Positions 8,662 to 18,477 of a stretch of DNA of 64,000 nucleotides are shown here, piece by piece. The stretch is from Streptomyces sp. CB01249. GTDB taxonomy: Bacteria; Actinomycetota; Actinomycetes; Streptomycetales; Streptomycetaceae. The stretch is taken from contig NZ_LISW01000002.1 in assembly GCF_001905735.1 (NCBI RefSeq), positions 1,214,426-1,278,425 of the forward strand. Direction: 5' to 3'. A program made the translations under genes and the position numbers. The notes under the pieces were generated by a model. It saw only the letters and a program-made list of their open reading frames with translations. It ran no database searches and was not told the DNA's origin. Numbering within the stretch: position 1 is the first letter of the stretch; the number at the start of each line of letters is the position of its first letter.

Positions 8662-9441
8662 TCAGGCGTCCCGCTTCTTCAGTACGAGGTAGCCGCCGAG
8701 CACCGCGGCCGCCACCCAGCCCACCATGATCAGCAGCCCGGCCCACGGCCCGTACGGCGCCGGATCGCTGTTCATCGCGTCCGGCACCACCTGCATGATC
8801 TTGGAGCCCGCCTGGTCCGGGAAGTACTGGGCGACCTTCTTGGCGCCCGGCACCGCCGACAGGATCTGCGAGACCAGGAAGAAGAACGGCACCAGGATGC
8901 CCAGCGACAGCATCGAGCTGCGCAGCATCGCCGTGACCCCCATGGAGAACAGCGCGATCAGGCCCATGTAGAGGCCGCCGCCGACCACCGCGCGCAGCAC
9001 GTTGTCCGCGCCGATGTCCGTACCGTGGTCGCCCAGCAGCGCCTGGCCGAGGAAGAACGTGACGAAGCTGGTGAGCAGCCCCACCACCAGCGCCAGGACC
9101 CCGGCCACCAGCATCTTGCTGAACAGGAAGGTCGCCCGCCGCGGCACGGCCGCCAGCGAGGTGCGGATCATGCCGGAGCTGTACTCCGTACCGACGACGA
9201 GCACCCCGAACACCACCATCGCCAGCTGGCCGAGGATCATCCCGGAGAAGCTGATGAACGTCGGGTCGAAGGTCAGCCGCTCGGCCTCCGACAGATCATC
9301 GAACTGGGCGTTCATCACCGCGCACAGGGCCGCGCCCATCGCCACGGTGACCAGGAACGCCGAGATCAGCGTCCATGTGGTGGAGGAGACCGTGCGGATC
9401 TTGGTCCATTCGGAGGTCAGGACCGCGGGCACCGAAGCCAT
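8662..9441 (-). CDS. ABC-2 type transporter permease (second exporter)
   Basis: A 259-residue membrane protein beginning MASVPAVLTSEWTKIRTVSSTTWTL, paralogous to the permease of the neighbouring pair (SEWTKIR, GTEYSSGMIRTSL, about six membrane segments). It begins three bases after the stop of its ATPase. A GTG two codons upstream that overlaps that stop is an alternative start. It is predicted to form a two-subunit exporter with the ATPase. The tail ends in VLKKRDA, matching the MNQRDV end of the other permease. Confidence 0.9.
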   Translation of the reverse strand: MASVPAVLTSEWTKIRTVSSTTWTLISAFLVTVAMGAALCAVMNAQFDDLSEAERLTFDPTFISFSGMILGQLAMVVFGVLVVGTEYSSGMIRTSLAAVPRRATFLFSKMLVAGVLALVVGLLTSFVTFFLGQALLGDHGTDIGADNVLRAVVGGGLYMGLIALFSMGVTAMLRSSMLSLGILVPFFFLVSQILSAVPGAKKVAQYFPDQAGSKIMQVVPDAMNSDPAPYGPWAGLLIMVGWVAAAVLGGYLVLKKRDA

Positions 9442-9443
9442 CG

Positions 9444-10436
9444 TCACGCCCCCTCTCCGCCGCCGGGCCGCTGGACCCAGCCCTCGCCCCACTGCGGGCC
9501 CTCGGGCGGCGGTGGTGCGCCCCCGCCCGGCTCCGAGTGCGCGTGGTACTCGACGGAGCCCGCCGTCATCTGCATGAACGCCTCCTCCAGCGACGCCCGC
9601 TGGGCGCTCAGCTCGTGCAGCGTGATCGCGTGCCGGGCGGCCAGCTCACCCAGGTCCTCGGTGGTGGCACCGTCCACCTCCAGCGTGCCGCCGTCCGCCT
9701 CGACGGCGACCACGCCCTCCTGGTGCAGCGCGTCGCGCAGCCGCTCCTGCTGCGGGGAGCGCAGCCGGACGTAACTGCGCGAGTTCTCCTGGATGAAGTC
9801 GGCCATCGACGTGTCGGCGAGCAGCCTGCCCTGGCCGATCACGATCAGGTGGTCGGCGGTCAGCGCCATCTCGCTCATCAGGTGCGAGGAGACGAAGATC
9901 GTCCGGCCCTGCGAGGCGAGCGTCTTCATCAGGTTCCTGATCCAGTGGATGCCCTCGGGGTCGAGACCGTTCACCGGCTCGTCGAACATCAGGATCCGGG
10001 GGTCACCGAGCAGCGCCGAGGCGATGCCCAGGCGCTGGCCCATGCCGAGCGAGAAGCCCTTGGACTTCTTCCGCGCCACCGCGGTCAGGCCGACGGTCTC
10101 CAGCACCTCCGCCACCCGCTGTTCGGGGATGCGGTTGCTCTGCGCCAGGCAGAGCAGGTTGTTGTACGCGCTGCGCCCGCCGTGCATCGCCTTGGCGTCC
10201 AGGAGCGCCCCGATGTACTTCAGCGGTTCGGGGAGTTCTCGGTAGTGCTTGCCGTCGATCCGCACGGAACCGCTGGTGGGGTTGTCGAGATCGAGCATCA
10301 TCCGCATCGTGGTGGACTTGCCCGCCCCGTTGGGTCCCAGAAAACCCGTCACCATTCCCGGTTTGATCACGCACGACAACTGGTCGACGGCGACCTTGTT
10401 CCCGTACCTCTTCGTGAGGCCATCGAGCTCGATCAT
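9444..10436 (-). CDS. ABC transporter ATP-binding protein (second exporter)
   Basis: A 330-residue ATPase with Walker A GPNGAGKST, signature SLGMGQRLG, Walker B ILMFDEPVNGLDPEG and the SSHLMSEMALTADHL switch region. It is collinear with the ATPase of the neighbouring pair and shares its unusual signature. It also ends in a short Gly/Pro-rich tail (about 25 residues), much shorter than the 100-residue tail of its paralogue. It leads the two-gene exporter unit. It is downstream of filP on the same strand but separated by a hairpin. Confidence 0.92.
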   Translation of the reverse strand: MIELDGLTKRYGNKVAVDQLSCVIKPGMVTGFLGPNGAGKSTTMRMMLDLDNPTSGSVRIDGKHYRELPEPLKYIGALLDAKAMHGGRSAYNNLLCLAQSNRIPEQRVAEVLETVGLTAVARKKSKGFSLGMGQRLGIASALLGDPRILMFDEPVNGLDPEGIHWIRNLMKTLASQGRTIFVSSHLMSEMALTADHLIVIGQGRLLADTSMADFIQENSRSYVRLRSPQQERLRDALHQEGVVAVEADGGTLEVDGATTEDLGELAARHAITLHELSAQRASLEEAFMQMTAGSVEYHAHSEPGGGAPPPPEGPQWGEGWVQRPGGGEGA

Positions 10437-10455
10437 GCGTTCACGCTAGAACGGC

Positions 10456-10496
10456 CGCGTGCCCGGCGCCACCACAAGGGCGGAACCGGGCACGCG
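10456..10496 (-). terminator. Hairpin after filP
   Basis: CGCGTGCCCGG (10456-10466) pairs perfectly with CCGGGCACGCG (10486-10496) across a 19-base loop, just after the filP stop in its reading direction. There is no T-tract, as is common for Streptomyces terminators. Confidence 0.55.
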
Positions 10497-10512
10497 GACG
10501 CGGCAGCGGGAA

Positions 10513-11451
10513 TCAGCGGGTCTGCTGGGCCGGGACGCCGCGGGAGGCGGGCTCCTCGTCGGCCGGGGTGCCGGCGGCGGCCACCGCGGCACCGGTCAGC
10601 GTCGCCAGCATCTCGCGGACGTTGGTCAGCTGCGCGTTGATCGAGTCGCGGCGGTTGGTGAGGGCCGCGAGCTCGCGCTCCGACTCGCTGCGGATGCGGT
10701 CGGCCTTCGCGTTGGCGTCCGCCACGATGTCCTCGGACTGGCGCTGCGCGGTCTCGACCGTCTGACGGGCCCGGCGCTCGGCGTCCGTGCGCAGCTTCTC
10801 GGCCTCCAGGCGCAGTTGCTCGGCGCGGTGCTCGATCTCGGCGAGTCGCTTCTCGGCCTTGGCCTGGCGGGACGCGAGGTCGCGCTCCGACTGGTCGCGG
10901 CGCTTGGCGAGGTTGGTCTCGAAGTCCGCGGCGGCCTGGGCGGCCTTGGCGCGGGTCTCCTCGAAGAGGGCGTCGGCCTCCTCGCGCTTCTGCGCCGCGT
11001 CCTTCTGCGCGTCGGCGCGCAGCGCGGTGGCCTCACCCTTGGCCTTGTCCACGATGCGCACACCGTCGTCCTCGGCCTTGGCCTTGCGCTCGGAGGCGAA
11101 GGTCTCGGCGTCGTTGCGCACCTGCTGGGCGGCGGACTCGGCGAGCTCGCGGTGCTGCTCGGCGGCGCGACGGGCCTCCTCGCGCAGGTCCTTCGCCTCC
11201 TCCTCGGCCAGACGGAGGATCTTCTCCACACGCGCGCCGAGACCCGCGTACGACGGCTCCGCGTCGTTCACCTGGGCCTGGGCGTTCTGCGTTTCGAGGT
11301 GCAGCTCCTCGATGCGCTTTTCCAGCGATGTGATGCGGGCGAGAGCACTATCACGGTCGGCGACGAGCTTGGTAATGCGGTCATCCACCTGACCGCGGTC
11401 GTAACCACGCCGCACGAGTTCGAAGCCGAAGGGGGAGGAAGGGTCACTCAT
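10513..11451 (-). CDS. filP: Intermediate-filament-like coiled-coil protein FilP
   Basis: A 312-residue protein, nearly the length of S. coelicolor FilP. After a short head (MSDPSSPFGFELVRRGYDRGQVDDRI, with an RGYDxxQVD motif reminiscent of DivIVA heads) almost the whole chain is Ala/Glu/Arg/Lys-rich coiled coil. It ends in a short Ala/Pro-rich tail. FilP forms cytoskeletal filaments behind the hyphal tip and interacts with Scy and DivIVA; this is literature knowledge of the family. Older annotations call it a cellulose-binding protein. The ATG was chosen because the preceding frame is unlike coding sequence. It follows scy by 186 bases and may be co-transcribed or have its own promoter there. 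Confidence 0.93.
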   Translation of the reverse strand: MSDPSSPFGFELVRRGYDRGQVDDRITKLVADRDSALARITSLEKRIEELHLETQNAQAQVNDAEPSYAGLGARVEKILRLAEEEAKDLREEARRAAEQHRELAESAAQQVRNDAETFASERKAKAEDDGVRIVDKAKGEATALRADAQKDAAQKREEADALFEETRAKAAQAAADFETNLAKRRDQSERDLASRQAKAEKRLAEIEHRAEQLRLEAEKLRTDAERRARQTVETAQRQSEDIVADANAKADRIRSESERELAALTNRRDSINAQLTNVREMLATLTGAAVAAAGTPADEEPASRGVPAQQTR

Positions 11452-11637
11452 GGGGTTCCTGTCGAAGTGAGACCGGTGAGGTGATAGAGGGAATCCTAGG
11501 GGCCGGAACGGCGTGTCATCGAGCAGATGCCGGTTTGATCTGCAGAATGACCCCCCTTTTGAGTGGCTGACCCCCCGTAACCCTTGCCACTCGGACGAAT
11601 GACGGTCCATGCGCAACCACGGACGACGGCCGGTCGG

Positions 11638-14600
11638 CTACCCATCGGACTGCTTGCCACTCGATCGAGTGCCCGCCGCGGCCCCGGCCTTGACGCCGGC
11701 GGCCGGTGCGGAGCCCCCGCCCTTACCGCCCGCCGCAGGGGTCTCGAAAGACTCCAACGCCTCCAGCACGTCCTGGACACGGGAGATCTCCGTGTTGATG
11801 TCCTCGCGCCGGCGGACCAGGACCTCCAGCTCGTGCCGGCCCTCGTCCACCACCCGCTTCGCCTCCGCCTCGGCGTCCGCCCGCAGCTTCTCGGCCTCGC
11901 GCACCAGGCTGGCCTTCTTCTGCTCGGCCTCCTTCAGCAGCGACTCGGCCCGCTTCACGGCGGCGATCCTGACCTTGCTCGCCTCCGAATTGGCGTCCGC
12001 CAGCAGCTCCTTGGACTTCGCCGCGGCCTCCTCGCGCTGCTCGGTGGCGGCCTTGATCAGCTTGTCGACGCGCTCGCCGACCGTCTTGACCTGCTCCGCC
12101 GTCTCCCGGCGCGCCCGGTCGTGCAGCTCCTGGACCTCGGTCTCCGCCCGGGTCTTCAGCTCCTCGGCCCGCTCCCGGATCTGTGTCGCGTCCCGGCGCG
12201 CGCCGACCAGCAGCTCGTCCGCGTCCGTCCGGGCCCGCTCCACCAGCGAGTTGCCCTCGACCGTCGCCTCGGAGGTGATCCGCACGGCCTCCTTGCGCGC
12301 CGCGCCGACCATCGTGTCGGCCTGCTCCTCGGCCTCCGTGGCGGCGCGCAGCGCCTCCTCCTGAGCCTTGGCGATGAGCTGGTCCGCCTGCTCCGCCGCG
12401 TCCGCCCGGCGCTTCGACGCCGCCTCGCGCGCCTCGTCCAGCAGCCGGTCCGCCTCCTGGCGCGCCTCGGCCCGCATCTGCTCGGCGGCAGCCTCCGCGT
12501 CCGCCCGCAGCCGCTCCGCCTCCTCCCGGGTGCGCGCCGCGTGCTCCTGCGCGGAGCCCACCGTGGCCGAAGCCTCCGCGCGCATCCGCTCCGCGTCGCC
12601 CGCCGCCTCGTCCACCGTCCGGGCCGCCTGGCGCTCCGCGTCCGTGCGCAGCCGCTCGGACTCCGCGGTCGCCTCGGACACCAGCAGGTCGGCCTGGGCC
12701 GCCGCCTCGGTCCGCATCCGGTTGGCGTCCTCGCGGGCCTCCGCCCGGCTGCGCGACGCGTCCTGCTCGGCGGACGCCAGCGCGTCCGACGCCTCGGTGC
12801 GCATCCGCTGGCTGTACTCGGCGGTGTCCGCCCGCAGCCGCTCGGACTCCGCGATCGCGTCGGAGACCGTACGCTCCGCCATCGCCTTCGCGGCGTCCGT
12901 CTCCTCCTTGGCCACCTGGCGGATGCGCGCGGCGTCCTCGCCCGCCCGCTCCCGCTCGGCGTGCGCGTCGGCCCGCAGCCGGTCGGCCTCCTCCTGGGCC
13001 TCCGACTTGGTCCGCTCCGCGACATGCTCCGCCGTCGAGCGCAGCCCGGCGATCTCCGCCTCGGCCTGCTCCTGGAGCCCGCTGACCGAGTCCCGCACCT
13101 GCTGGGCGGTCTGCTCGGCCGCCGCGACCAGCTCGGCCGCCCGGGTCTCCGCCTCGCCGGTCAGGCGCTGCGCCTCGGCCTGCGCCTCCTCGACCCGCTT
13201 GCGCGCGGAGGCCAGCAGCTCCTCGCTCTGCTCACGGGCGCGCTCGCGCTCCTGGTTCGCCTCGGAGCGGGCCGCGTCCAGCGTCTCCTCGGCCTCGCGC
13301 CGGCGCCGGTTCGCCTCCTCCTGGGCGGCGGCCAGCGCCTCGGCGGCCTCCGTGCCCACGCGCTCCGCGGCCGCCGCGGCCTCCGACCGCAGCCGGTCCG
13401 CGGTCTCCTGCGCCTCGGTCCGCAGCCGCTCCGCCTCGGTGGCCGCCTCGGTGCGCAGCCGTACGGCGACGGCCTCGCCCTCCGCACGCGACTGCGAGGC
13501 GTCCGCCGCGGCCTCGTCACGCAGCCGCTGGGCCTCGGCCTCCGCCTGCTCCTGGAGCGTCCGCAGCCGCTCGGCGGACTCCGCGCGCAGCCGCTCGGAC
13601 TCCTCACCGGCCTCGCGCCGGATGCGCTCCGACTCCGTACGCGCCTCGCCCAGCGCCTGCTCGGCGGCGGTGACCCGGGTCTCGGCCTCGTCCTTGAGCC
13701 GGGTCAGCTCACCGGCCGCCTCCGCCTGCCGGGCCGCGACGGCGAGCTCGGTCTCCTCGCGCAGCGCGGCCGCCGCCTCCTCGGCAGCGGTCCTCGCCGC
13801 CTCGGCCTGCTCCTCGGCCTCCGTACGCAGCTGCTCGGCCTCGGCGCGGGCCCGGTCGAGCGCGTCCTCCGCCTGCTTGCGCAGCGCGGCCGCCCGCTCC
13901 GTGGCCTCGGTCCGTACGCGCTCGCCCTCGGCCGTCGCCGTACCGCGCAGCTCCTCCGCGTCGGCCTTGGCCTTCGCAAGGAGCTCCTCGGCGGTCTTCG
14001 CGCCCTCCTCGATCTGCTGAAGGGCCTCGCGGCGGGCCTCGCCCCGGATCCGCTCGCCCTCCGCGACCGCCTCGGCCCGCAGCTGCTCGGCCTCACCGCG
14101 CAGCCGGCGCGCCTCCTCCTGGAGCTCGACCGTCTTGGCCCGGTACTCCTTGGTGTCGTCCTTGGCCGCGCCCTTGAGCTGGTCGGCCTGCTCGGCCGCC
14201 TCGCCGCGCAGCCGGTCCGCCTCGGCCTCGGCCTCGCGGCGGATGCGCTCGGCCTCCTCGCCCGCCGCCCGGGTGGCCGCCTTCGCGTCCTCGGACGCCT
14301 TGGTCAGGATCTCCTCGGCGGACCGGGCCGCCTTCGCGAGCTGGGCCGCCGCGTCCTCGGCGGCGGCGGTGCGCGCGGCCTCGGCCGCCTCCGAGCGCAG
14401 CCGCTCGGCCTCGGCGCGGGCGTCCGCGAGCGCCTGCTCGGCCTCCGCCTTGAGGGACTCGGACTCCTTGGTCGCCTCGCCGACCAGCCGGGCGATCTCC
14501 GTCTTGGCGGTCCGGGTGCGCTGCTCGTTCTGCGACTCGGCGGACGCCAGTCGCTTGACCGCGGCCTCCTTGGCCTCGGCGAGGACCTTCTCCGCCTCCA

Positions 14601-15435
14601 GGCGCGCCTCGCGCAGCCGGGTCTCGGCCTCCTGCATGCGCTGCTCGGCGGCCCGGTTCAGCTCGGTGGTCTGCTGCCGGGTCTGCTCGGTCTCCGCGGT
14701 CGTCGTCTGCCGCAGCTGCTCCGCGTGGCTGGTGGCCTCCTGCGCCTGGCCGGCGGCGGCGCTGAGCATCCGCTCCGCGTCCTTGCGGGCCCGCATCAGG
14801 ATCGACTCCGCCTCGGCCCGGGCGGACTCCGCCTCGGCACCGGCGCGCTGACGGGTCTCCTCGGCCAGCCGGGCGGCCTCGGCCCGGGCGGTGGCGAGCG
14901 CCTGCTCGGCCTCGGCCCGGGACTCCTCCATCAGGCGGCGGGCCTGCGACTCCGTCCGGGCCCGCAGCTGCTCGGCCCAGGCGACGTTCTCGTTGACGTG
15001 GGACTCGACGGTCTGACGGCGCTCCGCGAGCTCCTGGTCGAGCTGCTGGCGGCGCTGGACCGCCTCGTTGTGCAGCTCGGCCTGGAGGCGGGCCTGGTGC
15101 TCGGCGTGCTCCTGGAGGATGCGCTGCGTCTGGGCGCGGGCGTCACGCAGCTCGCGCTCGGCGTCGCTGCGCAGCTGCTCGGCCTGGACCTGGGCGTTCC
15201 GGAGCAGCTGCTCCGCCTGGTAGCCGATGTCCGCGCTGTCGTAGGCGGGACGCATCGCCAGACTGCGCCGGGCCTCGTGCAGCTTGGCGCGCAAGACCTC
15301 GACCTGGTAGCCGAGGTCCTCGGCGTGCTGGACGGCCTTCTCCCGGTCGGTCCTGAGCCGGTCCATCTCGGCCTCGAACCGCGAGAGATGGTCGTCTTCA
15401 GCTCGGTGGCTCTCCTGGCGTTCGTAGCCCCGCAC
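11638..15435 (-). CDS. scy: Polarity scaffold coiled-coil protein Scy
   Basis: A 1265-residue, almost entirely coiled-coil protein (S. coelicolor Scy is about 1326). The start MRGYERQESH..DHLSRFEAEMDRLRTDREKAVQHAEDLGYQVEVLRAKL is recognisable. The rest is a long run of Ala/Glu/Arg-rich repeats such as AERLRTEA and EAERIRxEA, matching the hendecad-based 51-residue repeat described for Scy and FilP. It ends in a Gly/Ala/Lys tail. Scy organises the tip-organising centre with DivIVA and FilP and controls branching. The start is GTG with GGAAGGA about 13 bases upstream. The difference from 1326 residues is probably repeat number. An equally long open frame on the other strand is a shadow of the extreme GC content. 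Confidence 0.93.
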   Translation of the reverse strand: MRGYERQESHRAEDDHLSRFEAEMDRLRTDREKAVQHAEDLGYQVEVLRAKLHEARRSLAMRPAYDSADIGYQAEQLLRNAQVQAEQLRSDAERELRDARAQTQRILQEHAEHQARLQAELHNEAVQRRQQLDQELAERRQTVESHVNENVAWAEQLRARTESQARRLMEESRAEAEQALATARAEAARLAEETRQRAGAEAESARAEAESILMRARKDAERMLSAAAGQAQEATSHAEQLRQTTTAETEQTRQQTTELNRAAEQRMQEAETRLREARLEAEKVLAEAKEAAVKRLASAESQNEQRTRTAKTEIARLVGEATKESESLKAEAEQALADARAEAERLRSEAAEAARTAAAEDAAAQLAKAARSAEEILTKASEDAKAATRAAGEEAERIRREAEAEADRLRGEAAEQADQLKGAAKDDTKEYRAKTVELQEEARRLRGEAEQLRAEAVAEGERIRGEARREALQQIEEGAKTAEELLAKAKADAEELRGTATAEGERVRTEATERAAALRKQAEDALDRARAEAEQLRTEAEEQAEAARTAAEEAAAALREETELAVAARQAEAAGELTRLKDEAETRVTAAEQALGEARTESERIRREAGEESERLRAESAERLRTLQEQAEAEAQRLRDEAAADASQSRAEGEAVAVRLRTEAATEAERLRTEAQETADRLRSEAAAAAERVGTEAAEALAAAQEEANRRRREAEETLDAARSEANQERERAREQSEELLASARKRVEEAQAEAQRLTGEAETRAAELVAAAEQTAQQVRDSVSGLQEQAEAEIAGLRSTAEHVAERTKSEAQEEADRLRADAHAERERAGEDAARIRQVAKEETDAAKAMAERTVSDAIAESERLRADTAEYSQRMRTEASDALASAEQDASRSRAEAREDANRMRTEAAAQADLLVSEATAESERLRTDAERQAARTVDEAAGDAERMRAEASATVGSAQEHAARTREEAERLRADAEAAAEQMRAEARQEADRLLDEAREAASKRRADAAEQADQLIAKAQEEALRAATEAEEQADTMVGAARKEAVRITSEATVEGNSLVERARTDADELLVGARRDATQIRERAEELKTRAETEVQELHDRARRETAEQVKTVGERVDKLIKAATEQREEAAAKSKELLADANSEASKVRIAAVKRAESLLKEAEQKKASLVREAEKLRADAEAEAKRVVDEGRHELEVLVRRREDINTEISRVQDVLEALESFETPAAGGKGGGSAPAAGVKAGAAAGTRSSGKQSDG

Positions 15436-15567
15436 TGCGCGGTCCCATCCTTCCCCGAGCTCTCAACGTTCGGGGAATGGTGACAGATCAACGGCTGGGG
15501 ACGCGGCGCGCCCCCGACCCGGCCCCGGCCCGGAAGAGCCCACTCTACCGGGCGGGTATGGCTGGGG

Positions 15568-15996
15568 TCAGTGCTCCTTCTTCGCCGTGACCAGTTCGGT
15601 GAGGACGCCGTGGCAGTCCTTCGGGTGGAGGAAGGTGATCCTGGACCCCATCGAACCCGTCCTGGGCTCGTCGTACAGCACCCTGACCCCCTTCTCGCGG
15701 ATGTCCGCGGCGTCCGCGTCGACGTCCGCCGTACCGAAGGCGATGTGGTGCACGCCCTCCCCGTTCTTGGCCAGCCATTTGCCCACGGCCGAGTCCTCCC
15801 GGGTGGGCTCCAGGAGCTGGAGGTAGGAGGCGCCGCCGTCGGACGTATCGTTGATCTTGAGCATGGCCTCGCGTACGCCCTGCTCCTCGTTGACCTCGGA
15901 GTGGAAGACCTCGAACCCGTAGGTCGAGCGGTAGAACTCGACGGTCTTGTCGAGGTCGAAACAGGCGATCCCGATGTGGTCGATTCGCGTCAGCAT
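15568..15996 (-). CDS. mce: Methylmalonyl-CoA epimerase
   Basis: A 142-residue glyoxalase/VOC-fold protein. It has DHIGIA (His7) at the start, YLQLLEPT in the middle, GVHHIAF (His near 83) and GVLTELV at the end. These are the metal ligands and catalytic glutamate expected for methylmalonyl-CoA epimerase, which interconverts the 2R and 2S epimers for the B12-dependent mutase. Length matches the family. It is divergent from the thiolase and sits close to a MeaB-type chaperone, so the context is propionyl-CoA/methylmalonyl-CoA metabolism. No mutAB genes are in the window. Confidence 0.93.
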   Translation of the reverse strand: MLTRIDHIGIACFDLDKTVEFYRSTYGFEVFHSEVNEEQGVREAMLKINDTSDGGASYLQLLEPTREDSAVGKWLAKNGEGVHHIAFGTADVDADAADIREKGVRVLYDEPRTGSMGSRITFLHPKDCHGVLTELVTAKKEH

Positions 15997-16130
15997 GGGG
16001 ACAGTGCAGCGTGCTCCCGACGGTTACGCAAGGTGCGCGCGATCACACTCGCGGGCGGATGACGGGGCGGGTACCGCTCAGTACATTCAAGTAAACCCTC
16101 GTTCACATCTACTCCAAGGGGCTGTGCCTC

Positions 16131-17333
16131 ATGTCAGGAACGACCGGTACCACCTCCGTGATCGTCGCGGGCGCGCGGACGCCCATGGGCCGGCTCCTCG
16201 GCTCCCTGAAGACCTTCTCCGGCGCGGACCTCGGCGGTATCGCCATCAAGGCGGCGCTGGACCGGGCCGGAATCGGCGGCGACCAGGTCGAGTACGTGAT
16301 CATGGGCCAGGTGCTCCAGGCCGGCGCGGGCCAGATCCCCGCCCGCCAGGCCGCGGTCAAGGCCGGCATCCCGATGAACGTCCCCGCGCTCACCGTCAAC
16401 AAGGTGTGCCTCTCCGGGCTCGACGCCATCGCCCTGGCCGACCAGCTCATCCGCGCCGGTGAGTTCGACGTCGTCGTGGCCGGCGGCCAGGAGTCCATGA
16501 CGAACGCCCCGCACCTGCTCCCGAAGTCCCGCGAGGGCCACAAGTACGGCGCGATCGAGATGCTCGACTCGATGGCGTACGACGGTCTGACCGACGCCTA
16601 CGAGAACATCCCGATGGGCGAGTCCACCGAGAAGCACAACACCCGCCTCGGCCTGGACCGCGCCGCGCAGGACGAGATCGGTGCCCTCTCCCACCAGCGC
16701 GCCGCCGCCGCCCAGAAGAACGGCCTGTTCGAGGCCGAGATCACCCCGGTCGAGATCCCGCAGCGCAAGGGCGACCCGGTCCTCTTCTCCAAGGACGAGG
16801 GCATCCGCCCCGAGACCACCGCGGAGTCCCTGGGCAAGCTGCGCCCGGCCTTCGCCAAGGACGGCACGATCACCGCGGGCACCTCCTCGCAGATCTCCGA
16901 CGGCGCCGCCGCGGTCGTCGTCATGAGCAAGGCCAAGGCCGAGGAACTGGGCCTGGAGTGGATCGCCGAGATCGGCGCCCACGGCAATGTGGCGGGCCCG
17001 GACAACTCGCTCCAGTCACAGCCGTCCAACGCCATCCGGCACGCCCTGAAGAAGGAGGGCATCGGCGTCGAGGACCTGGACCTCATCGAGATCAACGAGG
17101 CGTTCGCGGCCGTCGCCGTCCAGTCCATGAAGGACCTCGGCGTCACCTCGGACAAGGTCAACGTCAACGGCGGCGCCATCGCGCTCGGCCACCCCATCGG
17201 CATGTCCGGCGCCCGCGTGGTGCTGCACCTGGCGCTGGAGCTGAAGCGGCGCGGCGGCGGCACCGGTGCGGCGGCACTGTGCGGCGGCGGCGGCCAGGGC
17301 GACGCGCTGATCCTGCGCGTGCCGGGCAAGTAG
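16131..17333 (+). CDS. Acetyl-CoA C-acetyltransferase (thiolase)
   Basis: A 400-residue thiolase. The acylated cysteine lies in VNKVCLSGL (Cys93). The second-half signatures are [19 protein letters not shown], with the catalytic His, and [11 protein letters not shown], with the second Cys. It condenses two acetyl-CoA to acetoacetyl-CoA or runs in the degradative direction in the cytosol. The ribosome binding site is weak. It is followed 32 bases later by the MeaB-type GTPase on the same strand, so the two are probably co-transcribed. Confidence 0.93.
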   Translation: MSGTTGTTSVIVAGARTPMGRLLGSLKTFSGADLGGIAIKAALDRAGIGGDQVEYVIMGQVLQAGAGQIPARQAAVKAGIPMNVPALTVNKVCLSGLDAIALADQLIRAGEFDVVVAGGQESMTNAPHLLPKSREGHKYGAIEMLDSMAYDGLTDAYENIPMGESTEKHNTRLGLDRAAQDEIGALSHQRAAAAQKNGLFEAEITPVEIPQRKGDPVLFSKDEGIRPETTAESLGKLRPAFAKDGTITAGTSSQISDGAAAVVVMSKAKAEELGLEWIAEIGAHGNVAGPDNSLQSQPSNAIRHALKKEGIGVEDLDLIEINEAFAAVAVQSMKDLGVTSDKVNVNGGAIALGHPIGMSGARVVLHLALELKRRGGGTGAAALCGGGGQGDALILRVPGK

Positions 17334-17365
17334 AGCGGTACGGGAACGAGCGGAACGGAGCGGTG

Positions 17366-18325
17366 ATGGTGGACGTCCCCACCCTGGTGGAGCAGGCCCG
17401 CGCGGGCGGACCCCGGGCGGTGGCCCGGCTCATCTCCCTGGTGGAGGGGGCCTCGCCGCAACTGCGCGAGGTGATGGCGGCCCTGGCGCCGCTGGCGGGC
17501 AACGCGTACGTGGTCGGCCTGACCGGTTCGCCGGGCGTCGGCAAGTCCACGTCGACGTCGGCGCTCGTCTCCGCGTACCGGAAGCAGGGCAAGCGGGTCG
17601 CGGTGCTCGCCGTCGACCCGTCCTCGCCGTTCTCCGGCGGGGCGCTGCTCGGCGACCGGGTCCGGATGTCGGACCACGCCTCCGACCCGGGCGTCTACAT
17701 CCGCTCCATGGCGACCCGGGGCCACCTCGGCGGCCTCGCCTGGGCGGCCCCGCAGGCGATCCGGGTGCTGGACGCGTCGGGCTTCGACGTGGTCCTGGTG
17801 GAGACGGTGGGCGTCGGCCAGTCCGAGGTGGAGATCGCCTCGCAGGCCGACACCTCGGTCGTCCTCCTCGCCCCCGGCATGGGCGACGGCATCCAGGCCG
17901 CGAAGGCGGGGATCCTGGAGATCGGCGACGTGTACGTGGTGAACAAGGCGGACCGGGACGGCGCGGACGCCACCGCCCGCGAGCTCAACCACATGCTGGG
18001 CCTCGGGGAGTCCCGGGGGCCCGGCGACTGGCGGCCGCCGATCGTGAAGACGGTCGCCGCCCGGGGCGAGGGCGTCGACGAGGTGGTCGAGGCGCTGGAG
18101 AAGCACCGGGCGTGGATGGAGGAGCGCGGGGTCCTCGGCGAACGCCGGGCGGCCCGCGCCGCCCGCGAGGTCGAGACGATCGCGGTCACCCGCCTCCGCG
18201 AACGCATCGGCTCCCTGCACGGCGACCGCCGCCTGGACGCCCTGGCCGAACGCATCGTGGCCGGTCACCTGGACCCGTACGCGGCGGCGGACGAACTCGT
18301 GGCGGGACTGACGGGCGAGAGCTGA
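17366..18325 (+). CDS. meaB: MeaB-type GTPase, B12-mutase chaperone
   Basis: A 319-residue G3E-family GTPase. It has Walker A GSPGVGKST (about 54-62), the metal-binding VDPSSPFSGGALLGDR segment, VETVGVGQSE and the base-recognition NKAD. These are all characteristic of MeaB/ArgK. Family members gate cobalamin loading of methylmalonyl-CoA or isobutyryl-CoA mutase and protect the mutase from inactivation. Clients could be the IcmA encoded about 16 kb away or a methylmalonyl-CoA mutase outside the window. The ATG fits the family start (MVDVPTLVEQARAG) with GGAGCGG before it. Confidence 0.92.
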   Translation: MVDVPTLVEQARAGGPRAVARLISLVEGASPQLREVMAALAPLAGNAYVVGLTGSPGVGKSTSTSALVSAYRKQGKRVAVLAVDPSSPFSGGALLGDRVRMSDHASDPGVYIRSMATRGHLGGLAWAAPQAIRVLDASGFDVVLVETVGVGQSEVEIASQADTSVVLLAPGMGDGIQAAKAGILEIGDVYVVNKADRDGADATARELNHMLGLGESRGPGDWRPPIVKTVAARGEGVDEVVEALEKHRAWMEERGVLGERRAARAAREVETIAVTRLRERIGSLHGDRRLDALAERIVAGHLDPYAAADELVAGLTGES

Positions 18326-18339
18326 CGGCCACTCCCGGG

Positions 18340-18383
18340 ACGCGGCGTACGGGCCGCGCCCCGGGAGGACCCGTACGCCGCGT
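18340..18383 (+). terminator. Strong hairpin after meaB
   Basis: ACGCGGCGTACGGG (18340-18353) pairs perfectly over 14 bases with CCCGTACGCCGCGT (18370-18383), with a 16-base loop, 14 bases after the meaB stop. It is a likely terminator for the thiolase-meaB unit. Confidence 0.65.
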
Positions 18384-18477
18384 GCGGGCCGCGTCCGAGA
18401 GGACCGTACCCGCCTCAACTCCCGTACCCCCGTGGCAGGATGGCCGCCGGTCATGCGCACGAGGGGGGAAGTGCCAC

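Noticed and set aside
11656..11669. CACTCGATCGAGTG palindrome
   Set aside because: It lies inside the scy coding region near its 3' end, so it is more likely chance or codon-driven than an operator.
11584..15483. A continuous reading frame of about 1300 codons on the plus strand opposite scy
   Set aside because: It mirrors the scy repeats, is Leu/Arg/Gly-rich without any family pattern, and arises because high-GC codons leave few stops in the antisense frame.
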